Source: a bacterium (GTDB taxonomy: Bacteria > Hinthialibacterota > Hinthialibacteria > H5-UNCL2). From it: a DNA stretch of 64,000 nt. The stretch spans positions 558,001-622,000 of the forward strand of contig JABTUV010000001.1 in the NCBI GenBank assembly GCA_015075175.1. The letters are read 5' to 3'. Both the position numbers and the translations under genes were made by a program. Positions 50,784 to 59,933 of this stretch are shown piece after piece (position 1 is the stretch's first letter; every line of letters begins with the position of its first letter). The notes beneath the pieces are model-generated. The model did not search any database and was not told the origin of the DNA. It worked only from the letters and a program-made list of their open reading frames with translations.

Positions 50784-53606
50784 TCACTTGATCGGGACTT
50801 CCCGCGTGCGCACGACCTCCCGCAGTTCGCCTTGCATCCCCCAGTCCAGGATGATCCAGGGCTTCTCCGCGCTGACGCCCGTCGTCTTGAGCAGATTGGC
50901 CAGCACCTTCTGGCAGGCGGGCTGCTGGGTTTCCTTGAGGACGGGCAATTGGCAGAGGACGATCCGGCCCTTGCCGTGGTCTCGCACCGCCAGCACGCCC
51001 GGCGAAATCAGTTCCAGCCAGCCGTTGAAGCCGGTCACGTCCAAGGCGTCGTTGACCACGTTGGCGAAGCGCAACTCCTGGTTGGAGACGCCGGAGACGA
51101 GCGGATGGCTGACGGCGACCTTGGCCAGGTCGCCGTCGGTATCGGTCCCGCGAAGGCGGCCGGGCAGCCAGCGCAGCGAGACGCCGGGGAAGTCCTGGTT
51201 GAAGATGATGAGCGTCAGGCCATCCTCGACGCGGGCCAGGAGCGCGCGCCCGTAATCCTCCGGCAGGGTCCGCATGGCGGCGCTGTTGCGCCCGAACACC
51301 AGCGCCGAAGCGTTGGTCGTTGAAAAGCTTTCCAGTTCGCGCATGGAGACCCGCAGGTTGGGATAGATGCCGAAGGGCGCCAGGTTGAGGAAGTTATACA
51401 TGGGCACGTAGCAGTTGTCGGCGCTCCAGAAGGGGTTCTTGCGGAAGCTCTCCGGCGCGGGCGACAGCTTGCGGGCGAACTCGATGTCCTTCTCCGCCTC
51501 CGGCGTGTACATGGCCCACGAGAAGCGCCCTTGCAGCCAGATTTCATGCTCGATGTAATTGCGCAGGCCGATGCCGGCCACGACCTTCCAGTGCTCCAGC
51601 GCCTTCTGGAGATGCGCGACGGCTTCCGCGCGCCGGGCCTCGTCTCCCGTCGCAAGAAGAAACATGAGGGCGACCGCGCCGCGGATCTTCTCGGCGTAGT
51701 AAAGCCCCATGTAGGCGGTCGCGCGCAGATCGTCCACGGTCGAGAGATACTCGCCGTGGCTGCCGACCACGCGCTCGGGCGAGGTGGCGTCCAGCTGGGC
51801 GATGGTCTCCCGTGCGTACGCCTCCAGCCGGTCGGCCACCTGGCCCGGCGTCATGCCGGGGAGCGTCTTGCCCTGCAACTGCGCCGTCACGTACTGCGCG
51901 ATGTTCTGGTAGTCGTCGTCGATGGTGTGGTTGAACATCCACTCCAGCACGTCGTGGAACCGGCTTGTTTCCTCCTGCGGGTTGTAGAAGCGGTAGTTCC
52001 GGCCGCGGCCCGCGCCGGTGTTCCAGGGGCCGAGATTGCCCTCGATGAAAGTGTCGCCGTTCATGTAGTTCCAGTGGAAGCGCAGCGAGAGCGGGAAGAT
52101 GTCGCCTGCCGCGTTGCTGGCGGCGAACAGCCGCCGGCCCACTTCGTCTCCGAAACGCACTTGAAAGTGGCGCTCGAAAAGCGCGTCCGGCAGGTCCGGG
52201 TTGTAGCCCAACCGGCCCCAGATCATGAAGCGCAGCCAGTGCCGCTCGAACATGTATTTCCAGTTGCGCCGCGCCATCACCTCCGGCCGGCTCACGTAAT
52301 CCTCGCCGGGGATTTCGATCTCCGAACCCACTAAAAATCCGCCGCCGTGATACTTCTTGCAGTTGCGCACCACCTCGCGCGCAAACTGCGGGCGGCCCCA
52401 GCGCAGGAGAAACAGGTTGTCGTTGCGCAGGTGCCAGACGACTTCGTAAGTCTGGCTCTCCGCCAGCCAGGACTGGCCCTCGGGCGCGTTGTAGTCGTAA
52501 AAATGCGGCTTGGTGTCGCTGTACATGGACTCGCCGTTGTACTTGATGTCGAGATAGACCGGACTGTGCTTGCCGGCGATCCACTCCTGCGTCTCCTTCG
52601 GCTGGCCGCCCCAATAGCGGATGTTGAAGGGCACGTTGCGGCCGCTGCGCCGGATGCCTTCCAAGTAGGTCTTGGCGATCCACTCGCTGGTCCGAGCTGC
52701 CGACATGCGCATGTTCTCGCCCGGCGTGGTACCCAGTACCTTGATCTCTGGATATTCCAGCAGCGCCTCCTTGACGCATTCGGCCATGTAGTCGAGCACC
52801 AGCTCGCTCCATTGGTCCGTGCCCGAGGCGATGCCGCCGGCCTTGTCGCCGACCGTCCTGAGGTTGTGCCTGGCGGCGAAGTTGGGCGAGACGTAGACGT
52901 TCCAGGTGAAGATGCAGATGTCCACGCCGTGCGCCTGCGCCATCTGGAAGATCTTGTGGAAGTAGGCGATGTTCTTGTCCAGTTCCTCGTCGGAGAGCTG
53001 TTGCCCCTCGGGATACTTCTTCACGCGCACCATGTGGAACCAGGGGTTGCTGGCCCAGAGCGAGACCTGGTTGTAGCGGTTGCGGGCGCACATCTCGAAG
53101 AAACGCTGCCAGAACTCGATGTCGTAGAAATAGGCGTTGCGCTCCTCCGCCTCGGCGCTGAGGTAGCCCGTGCCCGCCAGGGGCAAGTTGAACTTGTAGT
53201 CGCGCACGCCGAGGAAGGGATCGCGCCGGCCCTGGGCCAGCGTGTCCAGCGAACCGTAAAGTAGCAGATGCACGGCGATCTCCAGCCCGCCGTACATGGC
53301 TCCGCGCACGCCGTGGCCCTCGACGCTCCAGGCGTTCCCCTCGCGCGTGAGGGTGTAGGACTCGCCGTCGCGGGGCAGGGAAGCGTCGGTCCGGACCACG
53401 AGCGATACGGAAAGCCGGCCGCGGGCGTGCCTCTCGATTTCGGCGGCGGCGAACTGGAGCGGCGCTTCCCGGCCCGGCTGGTCGCACTGGATTTCGACGC
53501 GGACGGCGCCGGCGCGCTCGCCCGACGTGGTCTGCCGGGTTTCGCAACTCCAGAGGAGCATCGTGCACAACACGGCGATGATGGTACACGGCGTAAGCGG
53601 TCGCAT
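50784..53606 (-). CDS. Large secreted glycoside hydrolase, alpha-glucuronidase/GH20b-like N-terminus
   Basis: A 940-aa lipoprotein. The start at 53606 gives MRPLTPCTIIAVLCTMLLWSC with a lipobox cysteine and a GAGGAG ribosome-binding site; the frame is open 75 codons further upstream, but only through repeats. Residues 35-130 form a GH20b/GH67-like domain (LQFAAAEIERHARGR, YTLTREGNAWSVEGHGVRGA). A large alpha/beta barrel follows (RNRYNQVSLWASNPWFHM, GVDICIFTWNVYVSPN, VLGTTPGENM, GEDYVSRPEVMARRNWKY) and then a helical region. This order is seen in uncharacterised secreted hydrolases related to alpha-glucuronidases and GH115. Glu residues in TPGENM and EIEIPGED are candidate catalytic acids. Substrate is unknown; a plant or algal uronic-acid polysaccharide is plausible. 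Confidence 0.76.
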   Translation of the reverse strand: MRPLTPCTIIAVLCTMLLWSCETRQTTSGERAGAVRVEIQCDQPGREAPLQFAAAEIERHARGRLSVSLVVRTDASLPRDGESYTLTREGNAWSVEGHGVRGAMYGGLEIAVHLLLYGSLDTLAQGRRDPFLGVRDYKFNLPLAGTGYLSAEAEERNAYFYDIEFWQRFFEMCARNRYNQVSLWASNPWFHMVRVKKYPEGQQLSDEELDKNIAYFHKIFQMAQAHGVDICIFTWNVYVSPNFAARHNLRTVGDKAGGIASGTDQWSELVLDYMAECVKEALLEYPEIKVLGTTPGENMRMSAARTSEWIAKTYLEGIRRSGRNVPFNIRYWGGQPKETQEWIAGKHSPVYLDIKYNGESMYSDTKPHFYDYNAPEGQSWLAESQTYEVVWHLRNDNLFLLRWGRPQFAREVVRNCKKYHGGGFLVGSEIEIPGEDYVSRPEVMARRNWKYMFERHWLRFMIWGRLGYNPDLPDALFERHFQVRFGDEVGRRLFAASNAAGDIFPLSLRFHWNYMNGDTFIEGNLGPWNTGAGRGRNYRFYNPQEETSRFHDVLEWMFNHTIDDDYQNIAQYVTAQLQGKTLPGMTPGQVADRLEAYARETIAQLDATSPERVVGSHGEYLSTVDDLRATAYMGLYYAEKIRGAVALMFLLATGDEARRAEAVAHLQKALEHWKVVAGIGLRNYIEHEIWLQGRFSWAMYTPEAEKDIEFARKLSPAPESFRKNPFWSADNCYVPMYNFLNLAPFGIYPNLRVSMRELESFSTTNASALVFGRNSAAMRTLPEDYGRALLARVEDGLTLIIFNQDFPGVSLRWLPGRLRGTDTDGDLAKVAVSHPLVSGVSNQELRFANVVNDALDVTGFNGWLELISPGVLAVRDHGKGRIVLCQLPVLKETQQPACQKVLANLLKTTGVSAEKPWIILDWGMQGELREVVRTREVPIK

Positions 53607-53755
53607 GGGTCTCTCCTCGCTATAGAATCGTTTCGCGGATGGCAACGACGGCATCTTGGCGACGGGTCGGCGCGCTGTCAAGCATTCTGCGACTTTTCCG
53701 AAGGAGGGGCAATGGATGTGCCGCGCAGACCTAAGCCCCGCAGGGGCGGCAAGCG

Positions 53756-53782
53756 GGCGGCAGCGAGCAGCCGCACTCCACA
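53756..53782 (+). repeat. 'GCAGCGAGCAGCCGCACTCC' repeat
   Basis: This unit resembles the inner arms at 36554-36611 and the copy at 48621-48647. It lies in the 53607-53966 divergent gap. A possible small frame starts at ATG 53712 with AAGGAGGGG before it, but it runs straight through this repeat and was not accepted as a gene. Confidence 0.5.
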
Positions 53783-53966
53783 TCTGTTCATGCTGTGTAT
53801 TGCTCTTCCCACAGTCGGCGGCCGATGCCACCCGTCCTACTCAGCGGCTTTTCGCGGCGCGCTCCCCAATGCCTCGATTCAGTGAATGGCGTCCCCCGCG
53901 CAACACTGGCACGAAGCCTGCTCTCGTGCCTCGTGTGCGCAGGGTTTGTCAGAGGGGAGTCATCTC

Positions 53967-55110
53967 ATGCAATCCGGTCAACTTGATTGCGAACGGGCTT
54001 TCCACGGCGGCGGATTCTTCGCGGACGTCGGACCGCGCTTCGTCGACCTGGACCGCCGGCATGGCGTCATCAACGCCGACGTGGTGGACGCCTGGTACGA
54101 TCCCTCGCCGCGCGTCATCGGGGCGCTTGCCGACTGCCTTCCCTGGCTCCTGAAAACCAGCCCTCCCACCCACGCCGAGGGACTGGTCGAGACCATCTCC
54201 GAAGTCCGCGGGATTCCCGCCGACCGGCTGATGGTCGGCGGCGGCTCCTCCGACCTGATGTACCTCGCGTTTCCACATCTGGTTTCCGCCGCCGAGCGCG
54301 TGGTCATTCTCGACCCGATGTACGGCGAGTACGCGCATCCTCCAGCACGTCGTGGGGGCCGACGTGAAACGCAGCCAGCTCGACAAGGATCGTGGCTTTG
54401 TCCCCGACCTGGGCGCACTGCTGCGCGACGCCGCCGGCGCGACCATGCTCGTGCTCGTCAATCCCAACAATCCCACCGGCGCGTTCGTGCCCTCCGAGTT
54501 CATCGAGGCGGTGCTATCGATGCTGGACCCGCGAACGCTGCTCCTGGTCGACGAGACCTACGTCGATTACGTCTCGCCGTCTCCATCAGTAGAGCGAAAA
54601 GTCGCCGGCCGCGACAACCTCCTGGTACTCAAGTCCATGTCCAAGTATTACGCTCTTTCCGGTGCGCGCGTGGCCTACCTGGCCGCGCCGTCGCGGATCA
54701 TCGGGCGTCTTTCAACCATCTCTCCGCCCTGGGCGGTGGGACTGCCGAGCCAGGTCGCCGCGGTTGCGGCGCTCGGCGACGAGAGCTACTATCGCGAGCG
54801 CGTTCGCCAGACGCGCCAACTCCGCGAGCGGCTGGCCGCGGACTTGCGCGGCCTTCTGGGCTTGCGCGTTTATCATTCGGTCGCCAATTTCATCCTGATG
54901 GAGTTGCTGGACCCGTCTCTGTCCGCAGAGGTCGTCTACTGTGAAATGAAGCGGCGCGGCGTCCACGTTCGCAATTGCGATTCCCAGAGCGTCCAATTCA
55001 ATGGCCGCTTTCTTCGTACCGCGGTCAAGGACGCCGTCGGCAACCGCGTTATCGCCGCCGCGCTGCGGGAAGTGCTGGAAACGAGAGAGGTCGCCGCTGC
55101 GACGGGTTGA
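53967..55110 (+). pseudogene. HisC-like PLP aminotransferase (class I/II), one frameshift
   Basis: The start ATG (53967) follows GAGGGGAG. Frame one gives VDLDRRHGVINADVVDAWYD, IPADRLMVGGGSSDLMYLA and VVILDPMYGEYA. Near 54333-54340 the homology moves to another frame and continues ILQHVVGADVKRSQLDKD, LVNPNNPTGAFVPS, LLLVDETYVDY, LVLKSMSKYYALSGARVAYL (PLP lysine in SMSK) and FNGRFLRTAVKD. The order and motifs match histidinol-phosphate aminotransferase and CobD-like decarboxylases; the exact reaction is not clear. The slip is in a run of alternating GC (TACGCGCATCC), as if two bases were lost. It is convergent with galT. Confidence 0.82.
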
Positions 55111-55270
55111 TCCACCACCGACTGCCGCTAGGAAAGTGCGCGCGACCAAGCCGTCCTCTCGATACGCGGAGTACCGCTACTCGAGGACTCGGTCTTCTCC
55201 CTAATCGTACTGTCGACAATATCCATCCCGTTCATCCCGTCATCCCGTCAAGAAAGACCCGTCCATCCCG
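55111..55270. repeat. 'ATCCCGTC' repeats between convergent genes
   Basis: The gap contains CTCGATACGCGGAGTACCG next to TACTCGAGGACTCGG. It then has a tandem of CATCCCGTTCATCCCGTCATC-type units (55222-55275, core CATCCCGTC repeated about five times) that run into the galT stop. No gene or clear terminator is seen. Confidence 0.55.
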
Positions 55271-56305
55271 TCACAGCCGTCCCCTTCGCAGCTTCTCCGC
55301 CGCCTGTTCCGGCGTCAGGTCGCGCTGGGGTTCGGCGGCCATCTCGTAACCCACAAGGAACTTCTTGATGGTCGCGCTGCGCAGGAGCGGCGGGAAGTAA
55401 TGCAGATGCAGGTGCAGGCCCGGATACTCGCGTCCGTCCGTGGGCGCCTGGTGGATGCCCATCGAGTACGGGCAGTCGGTGGAAAAAATCCGGTTGAGCA
55501 TCCGCGCAGAGGTCGAAAGCATGTCGGCCAGCCCAACGCGCTCGTCGTCGTCAAAGTCGGATAAAGATATGAGATGCCGGCGCGGAAGCACGAGCAACTC
55601 ATAGGGCCAGGTCGCCCAGAAGGGCACGACGCAGAGAAAGTGTGCGTTTTCGGCGACCACGCGTTCGCCCAGGCGCGCCTCCAGCGCGGCGTACTCGCAC
55701 AAAAGGCACCGCCCGCTTTCCTCCAGATGCAATCGCTGCGCCGAAAGTTCGCGTTCGACCAGCGTGGGAATGCGATGACTGGCCCAGATCTGGCTGTGCG
55801 GATGGGGATTGCTGCAGCCCATCATGGCGCCCTTGTTCTCAAAGATCAGCACGTGGTTGATTTCGTCGCGCGCGCCCAGCTCCTGGTACTGCACCGTCCA
55901 GACGCGCACGACCTCGCCGACTTCAGGCGGCGACATGTCCGCCAGGGTCACGTCGTGGCGGGGGGAGAAGACGACCACACGGCAGACGCCCGGCTCTCCC
56001 TGGAGTCGGAGCAGGCGTTCGTCGTGGAGGTTCACCTCCACGTGGGGCGTGTCGGGCAGGAGCGCGGCGAAGTCATTGTCGAAGACGAATGTCTGGTCGA
56101 AGTCGGGATTGCGGGCGCCGCCGGCGCGGACGTTGCCCGGGCACAGGTAGCAGTCGGGCTCGTAGCGCAGTCGATGCTCGGGCGGCGGCGCCTCGATCTG
56201 TCCGCTCCACGGCCGGCGCGTGCGGTGCGGAGAGACCAGAATCCATTCGCCCAGCAGCGGATTGTAGCGGCGATGCGGATGGAGGCTCAAGTCCAGCGTC
56301 GGCAC
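55271..56305 (-). CDS. galT: UDP-glucose--hexose-1-phosphate uridylyltransferase
   Basis: A 344-aa protein of normal GalT length. The HIT-like active site appears as GCSNPHPHSQIWA (the second HPH histidine is the nucleophile), with zinc-site CYLCPGNVRAGG and C-terminal LCVVPFWATWPYELLVLPRR and GLHLHLHYFPPLLRS. GalT exchanges UMP between UDP-glucose and galactose-1-phosphate in the Leloir pathway in the cytosol. The ATG at 56305 is supported by the family-typical start (DLSLHPHRRYNPLLGEWILVS). No galK or galE is adjacent. A melibiase-like hydrolase at 38.4 kb could supply galactose. It is divergent from the C26 hydrolase, 81 bases apart. Confidence 0.93.
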   Translation of the reverse strand: MPTLDLSLHPHRRYNPLLGEWILVSPHRTRRPWSGQIEAPPPEHRLRYEPDCYLCPGNVRAGGARNPDFDQTFVFDNDFAALLPDTPHVEVNLHDERLLRLQGEPGVCRVVVFSPRHDVTLADMSPPEVGEVVRVWTVQYQELGARDEINHVLIFENKGAMMGCSNPHPHSQIWASHRIPTLVERELSAQRLHLEESGRCLLCEYAALEARLGERVVAENAHFLCVVPFWATWPYELLVLPRRHLISLSDFDDDERVGLADMLSTSARMLNRIFSTDCPYSMGIHQAPTDGREYPGLHLHLHYFPPLLRSATIKKFLVGYEMAAEPQRDLTPEQAAEKLRRGRL

Positions 56306-56386
56306 GGCGACCTCGCGTTAATTTTGTCTGGCAAGACGGCGGTCCGCGGATTATCGTAGCGCGAGCAACGCAATTGGAGAAGAGTC

Positions 56387-57124
56387 ATGGCGACAGCTCG
56401 GCCGCTCATCGGCATCACCTGCAACTACGAACCCAGCAGAGAATACCCCGGCGAAAGGGACGTGTGCAAGCAGCACGTGGCGTATTATCGCGCGCTGGAG
56501 CGGGCCGAGGCGCTGCCCGTGCTCCTGCCCGCGATCAGCGAGCAGCAACGGTTGGCGGAGTACTTGGAGCGACTGGACGGGATCATTTTTTCCGGCGCGC
56601 TCGACCTGCCGCCGGAAACTTACGGCAGACCGCCGCATCCCAAAACCGAGGTCATGTCGCCGCAGCGGTTTCAGTTCGAGTGGCCGCTGGCGAAGCTGGC
56701 GATGGCCCACCGCCTGCCCGTCCTCGGCATCTGCGGCGGCGTGCAACTCCTATCGACGTTGATGGGAGGAACGCTGTATCAGCACATTCCGGACGAGATT
56801 GCCAACGCACTCGTGCACGCCTCGGGCAAACACGAGGACGCGCGCCATGAAGTCGAACTCGCACCCGGCAGCCGGCTGGCGGAAATCTTCGGGACCCGCG
56901 CCACCGTCAATTCCGCCCACCACCAGGCGATCGACAAGCTGGGCGACGGGTTCGTGGTCGTGGCGCGCGCGAGTGACGGCGTGATCGAGGCCATCGAGCA
57001 GCCCGGAGAGCGCTTCCTGGTCGGCGTGCAGTGGCATCCGGAGCGCTGCCCGGAGCTGCCGGGCCAGAAGGAAATCTTCGACGCCTTCGCGGCCGCGTGC
57101 CGGCGGTACCGCCGCGGAAAGTAG
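56387..57124 (+). CDS. Class I glutamine-amidotransferase-like hydrolase (peptidase C26, PuuD-like)
   Basis: A 245-aa protein with the triad of the PuuD/C26 family. The nucleophile cysteine is in VLGICGGVQLLSTLMGG (about residue 114), and the histidine and glutamate are in FLVGVQWHPERC. Early GITCNYEPSREYPGERDV and VNSAHHQAIDKLG are also family features. These enzymes cleave gamma-glutamyl bonds, as in gamma-glutamyl-GABA or folate polyglutamates. The substrate here is unknown because no polyamine genes are nearby. The M28 peptidase starts six bases after its stop, so they are probably co-transcribed. Confidence 0.88.
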   Translation: MATARPLIGITCNYEPSREYPGERDVCKQHVAYYRALERAEALPVLLPAISEQQRLAEYLERLDGIIFSGALDLPPETYGRPPHPKTEVMSPQRFQFEWPLAKLAMAHRLPVLGICGGVQLLSTLMGGTLYQHIPDEIANALVHASGKHEDARHEVELAPGSRLAEIFGTRATVNSAHHQAIDKLGDGFVVVARASDGVIEAIEQPGERFLVGVQWHPERCPELPGQKEIFDAFAAACRRYRRGK

Positions 57125-57130
57125 GGGCGC

Positions 57131-58159
57131 ATGAAATTCACGTTCACGCTCTATCCGCGCGGGCGGCGCGCCTGGCGGCGCTTCGCTCTCACGTGGTGCG
57201 GGGTGGTTCTCGTTCTCTTTCTGGGAGGATGCTGGATGTTCGTAATGCCCGGCCGCTCCTACTCGGGTCCGCTTCCCGCGCTCACGAGCGAGGAGCGCGA
57301 GATCGCCGACAATCTCGAGCGCCACGTGCGGGCGCTGGCGGGGGAGATCGGCGAGCGCAATGTTTTCGTATATCACCAACTTGTTGCATCCGAGCAGTAC
57401 ATATCCAATCAATGGCGGGTGCTGGGCGCAAGCCCGGAAAGACAGGCTTTCGCCGCGTATGGGAGGGAAGTCGCCAACGTCGAGATCGCCATGCCGGGAG
57501 CGAACCGTCCCGACGCGATCTTCGTCGTGGGCGCCCATTACGACTCGGCTCAGGGATCGCCCGGCGCCAACGACAACGGCTCCGGCGTCGCGGCGCTGCT
57601 TGAATTGTCGCGTTTGCTCGGGGACCAGAGGTTCGCCATCACGCTGCGACTGGTAGCTTTCGTCAACGAGGAACCGCCGTTTTTTCACGGGCCGGAGTCG
57701 GGCAGCCACGTCTATGCGAAGCGCTGCAAGGAGCGCGGCGAGAACGTGGTGGGCATGATTTCGCTGGAGACCATCGGCTACTATCGCGACGAGCCGGGCA
57801 CGCAGAGATACCCGCCGCCGTTTGCGTGGTTCTATCCCGACCGGGGCGACTTCATCGGATTTGTGGGGAACCTGTCGTCGCGGGGCCTGGTGCGAGAGGC
57901 GATCGGGTCGTTTCCCCGGCACGCGCGGTTTCCGTCCGAGGGGACCGCCGCCTGGGGGGCGATGACGGGCATCGGATGGTCGGACCACGCCTGCTTCTGG
58001 AAACAGGGCTATTCCGCCATCATGCTCACCGACACGGCGCTCTTTCGCTACCCGTACTATCACAGCGGGGAGGATACGCCCGACAAGCTGGACTACGAGC
58101 GAACGGCGCGGGTGGTGGGGGGGATCGCGGCGATGCTCTCGGACCTCTGCGCGCGCTGA
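57131..58159 (+). CDS. M28-family zinc aminopeptidase, membrane-anchored
   Basis: A 342-aa protein with an N-terminal membrane anchor (LTWCGVVLVLFLGGCWMFV) placing the rest outside the inner membrane. The M28 co-catalytic zinc ligands are visible: FVVGAHYDSAQG (His-Asp), GANDNGSGVAALLEL (Asp), VAFVNEEPPF (Glu-Glu), ISLETIGYY (Glu) and YYHSGEDTPDKLDYE (His). Members release amino acids from peptides or act as glutaminyl cyclases; the motif set fits a peptidase. Its 3' end overlaps the end of the convergent TIM-barrel gene by 67 bases. Confidence 0.88.
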   Translation: MKFTFTLYPRGRRAWRRFALTWCGVVLVLFLGGCWMFVMPGRSYSGPLPALTSEEREIADNLERHVRALAGEIGERNVFVYHQLVASEQYISNQWRVLGASPERQAFAAYGREVANVEIAMPGANRPDAIFVVGAHYDSAQGSPGANDNGSGVAALLELSRLLGDQRFAITLRLVAFVNEEPPFFHGPESGSHVYAKRCKERGENVVGMISLETIGYYRDEPGTQRYPPPFAWFYPDRGDFIGFVGNLSSRGLVREAIGSFPRHARFPSEGTAAWGAMTGIGWSDHACFWKQGYSAIMLTDTALFRYPYYHSGEDTPDKLDYERTARVVGGIAAMLSDLCAR

Positions 58160-58968
58160 CGGATGCGCGGAAGAAGGAACGCGGCCGCCTGCCGAGCGGC
58201 GCTGTCGGGATCGGGATGCGGCAGGATTTCCGCCGTGATCCATCCGTCATAATTTATGTCCGAGAAAATCTGAAAGATTTCGTCCCACGGTAGGTGGCCC
58301 CATCCGGGCGCCAGCCGGTTGCTGTCGGCGACGTGGACGTAGCTGATGATGTCCCGTCCCAGCTCGAAAACCTCGCGGAACGAGGCGTCCTCGATGTTCA
58401 TGTGGAAGAGATCGGGCATGAGTTTGACGCAGGCGCGGCCGGCGGCGCGGACCAGCTCGATTCCCTGCAGCCCGTTGTTGATGAAATTGACCTCATAGCG
58501 GTTGACCGGCTCGACGATCAATTCGACGCCGAGCGGTTCGGCGACGTCGGCGCAGCGATGGAGACAGTTCAGGTAGCGCCTGCGCGCGGTTTCCGGCGTT
58601 TCGCCGGGATGGATGATCCCGCGCACGCGGCCGGTGTTCACCTTGGCGCCGAACTCGGCGGCGAGGCGGATCATGTCCACGATGCGCTGGGTCGCGGCGG
58701 CGCGCACGTCGGGGTCGGGATGGGTGAAGTACAAGCCGTCGGCGGCGAACACCTGGCCGGACGAGATGCAGGGGATCTCGAGTCCGGTCGCCGCCAGGCG
58801 GGCCTTGACGCGGGGAACATCCACCTCTTCGGCGTGGCGCAGGGCCAGCTCGACGCCGTGATAGCCGAAGGCGGCGCAGCGATCCACGCAACGCGCCAAG
58901 TCGTCGCGAATCACCACGAAGGCGGAGGGTAACGCCTCTCTGCCGGCCACCGCCAATCCCAGTTTCAT
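58093..58968 (-). CDS. TIM-barrel sugar isomerase/epimerase (xylose-isomerase-like)
   Basis: A 291-aa protein of the sugar phosphate isomerase/epimerase family (AP endonuclease family 2 fold). Seen are FGYHGVELALRH, ELIVEPVNRYEVNFIN (metal-binding glutamate), VKLMPDLFHMNIEDAS, YVHVADSNRLAPGWGHLPW and GWITAEILPHPD (second glutamate). Such enzymes act on tagatose, erythrulose, apiose, hydroxypyruvate or inositol derivatives. The ATG overlaps the stop of the transketolase C half by four bases (ATGA), so it is the last gene of the sugar operon. The final 20 residues are charged, look non-conserved and overlap the convergent M28 gene. Confidence 0.85.
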   Translation of the reverse strand: MKLGLAVAGREALPSAFVVIRDDLARCVDRCAAFGYHGVELALRHAEEVDVPRVKARLAATGLEIPCISSGQVFAADGLYFTHPDPDVRAAATQRIVDMIRLAAEFGAKVNTGRVRGIIHPGETPETARRRYLNCLHRCADVAEPLGVELIVEPVNRYEVNFINNGLQGIELVRAAGRACVKLMPDLFHMNIEDASFREVFELGRDIISYVHVADSNRLAPGWGHLPWDEIFQIFSDINYDGWITAEILPHPDPDSAARQAAAFLLPRIRQRAQRSESIAAIPPTTRAVRS

Positions 58969-59933
58969 TTCTTTCGCTCCAGGGCGCGTCGGACGGCGCT
59001 CGTGATGTCGGCGCGGCTCATGCCGTAGCGATCCAGCAGCGCGTCATAGGGGCCGGTTTCCGCGAATCGATCGGCGACGCCGACCCGCTCCAGCGGGACC
59101 GGATGCCGCGCCGCCAGGACTTCGGCGACGGCGCCGCCCAGGCCCCCGATCACGGTGTGCTCCTCGACCGTGACGAGGGCGCCCGTCTCACGCGCGCAAC
59201 GCACGGTCAGCTCCTCGTCCACCGGCTTGAGGGTGTGCATCTCCACCACGCGCACGAAAATTCCATCTCTCGCAAGTTGTCTCGCCGCTTCGATGCAGCG
59301 CGCCACCAGGACCCCGCAGCAGACAATCGTCGCATCTTTTCCGTCCATGAGCACGATGCCCTTGCCGATCTCCGGATCATAGTTGTTCTCGTGAAATACC
59401 GGTATGACCTCGTTGCGACACAGGCGAAAATAGACCGGTCCCGGCCACTCGAGCGTCTTCTTGAGAAGCTTCCTGATGCTGACCGGATCGGAAGGCACGA
59501 CGACCGCCAGATTGGGGAGGCTGCGCAGGATGGCCAGGTCGCTCTCGGACTGATGCGTGGGTCCGTCGAAGGAATCGGAAAGCCCGCCGTAGGCGCCGGC
59601 CAGTTTCACGTTGGCCTCGCCATAGGCGCAGTGCGTGCGCACCTGTTCGAGCGCGCGCGTGGCGAAGAGAAACGCGAACGTGTTGGCCACGGGCAGCTTC
59701 CCGCTGTGAGCCATTCCCACCGCCACGTCCACCAGCGCCTGCTCGGCGATGCCCACGTTGAAGAAGCGCTCCGGATAGACCGCCTCGAACATGAAGCTAT
59801 GATCCGAGTTGGATACATCGGCCGAAAGCACCACCATGTTGGGGAAATGTTCGCCCATTTCCACCAGCGCCTGGCCGTAGGCCTTGCGGGCGGAGAAGGG
59901 TTCGCCGAAGGTCTCGCGCACTATCGTTCCCAT
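58965..59933 (-). CDS. Transketolase-like protein, C-terminal (pyrimidine-binding and C) half
   Basis: A 322-aa protein with the pyrimidine and C-terminal domains of transketolase: VVLSADVSNSDHSFMFEAVY, FFNVGIAEQALVDVAVGMA (thiamine-site glutamate), FAFLFATRALEQVRTHCAY, GPTHQSESDLAILRSLPN and VVEMHTLKPVDEELTV. The ATG at 59933 lies inside the N-half gene, whose stop is at 59921, so the two are translationally coupled. A longer upstream frame exists but is only a shadow of the N half. Split transketolases work as a heterotetramer in the cytosol. Their place in a sugar operon suggests a dedicated pathway rather than the general pentose phosphate route. Confidence 0.88.
   Translation of the reverse strand: MGTIVRETFGEPFSARKAYGQALVEMGEHFPNMVVLSADVSNSDHSFMFEAVYPERFFNVGIAEQALVDVAVGMAHSGKLPVANTFAFLFATRALEQVRTHCAYGEANVKLAGAYGGLSDSFDGPTHQSESDLAILRSLPNLAVVVPSDPVSIRKLLKKTLEWPGPVYFRLCRNEVIPVFHENNYDPEIGKGIVLMDGKDATIVCCGVLVARCIEAARQLARDGIFVRVVEMHTLKPVDEELTVRCARETGALVTVEEHTVIGGLGGAVAEVLAARHPVPLERVGVADRFAETGPYDALLDRYGMSRADITSAVRRALERKK

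Noticed and set aside
53712-53885. A small gene starting at ATG 53712 with a good AAGGAGG
   Set aside because: The frame runs directly through a dispersed repeat and its translation is R/P/A-rich with no recognisable feature. The ribosome-binding-like sequence may be chance.
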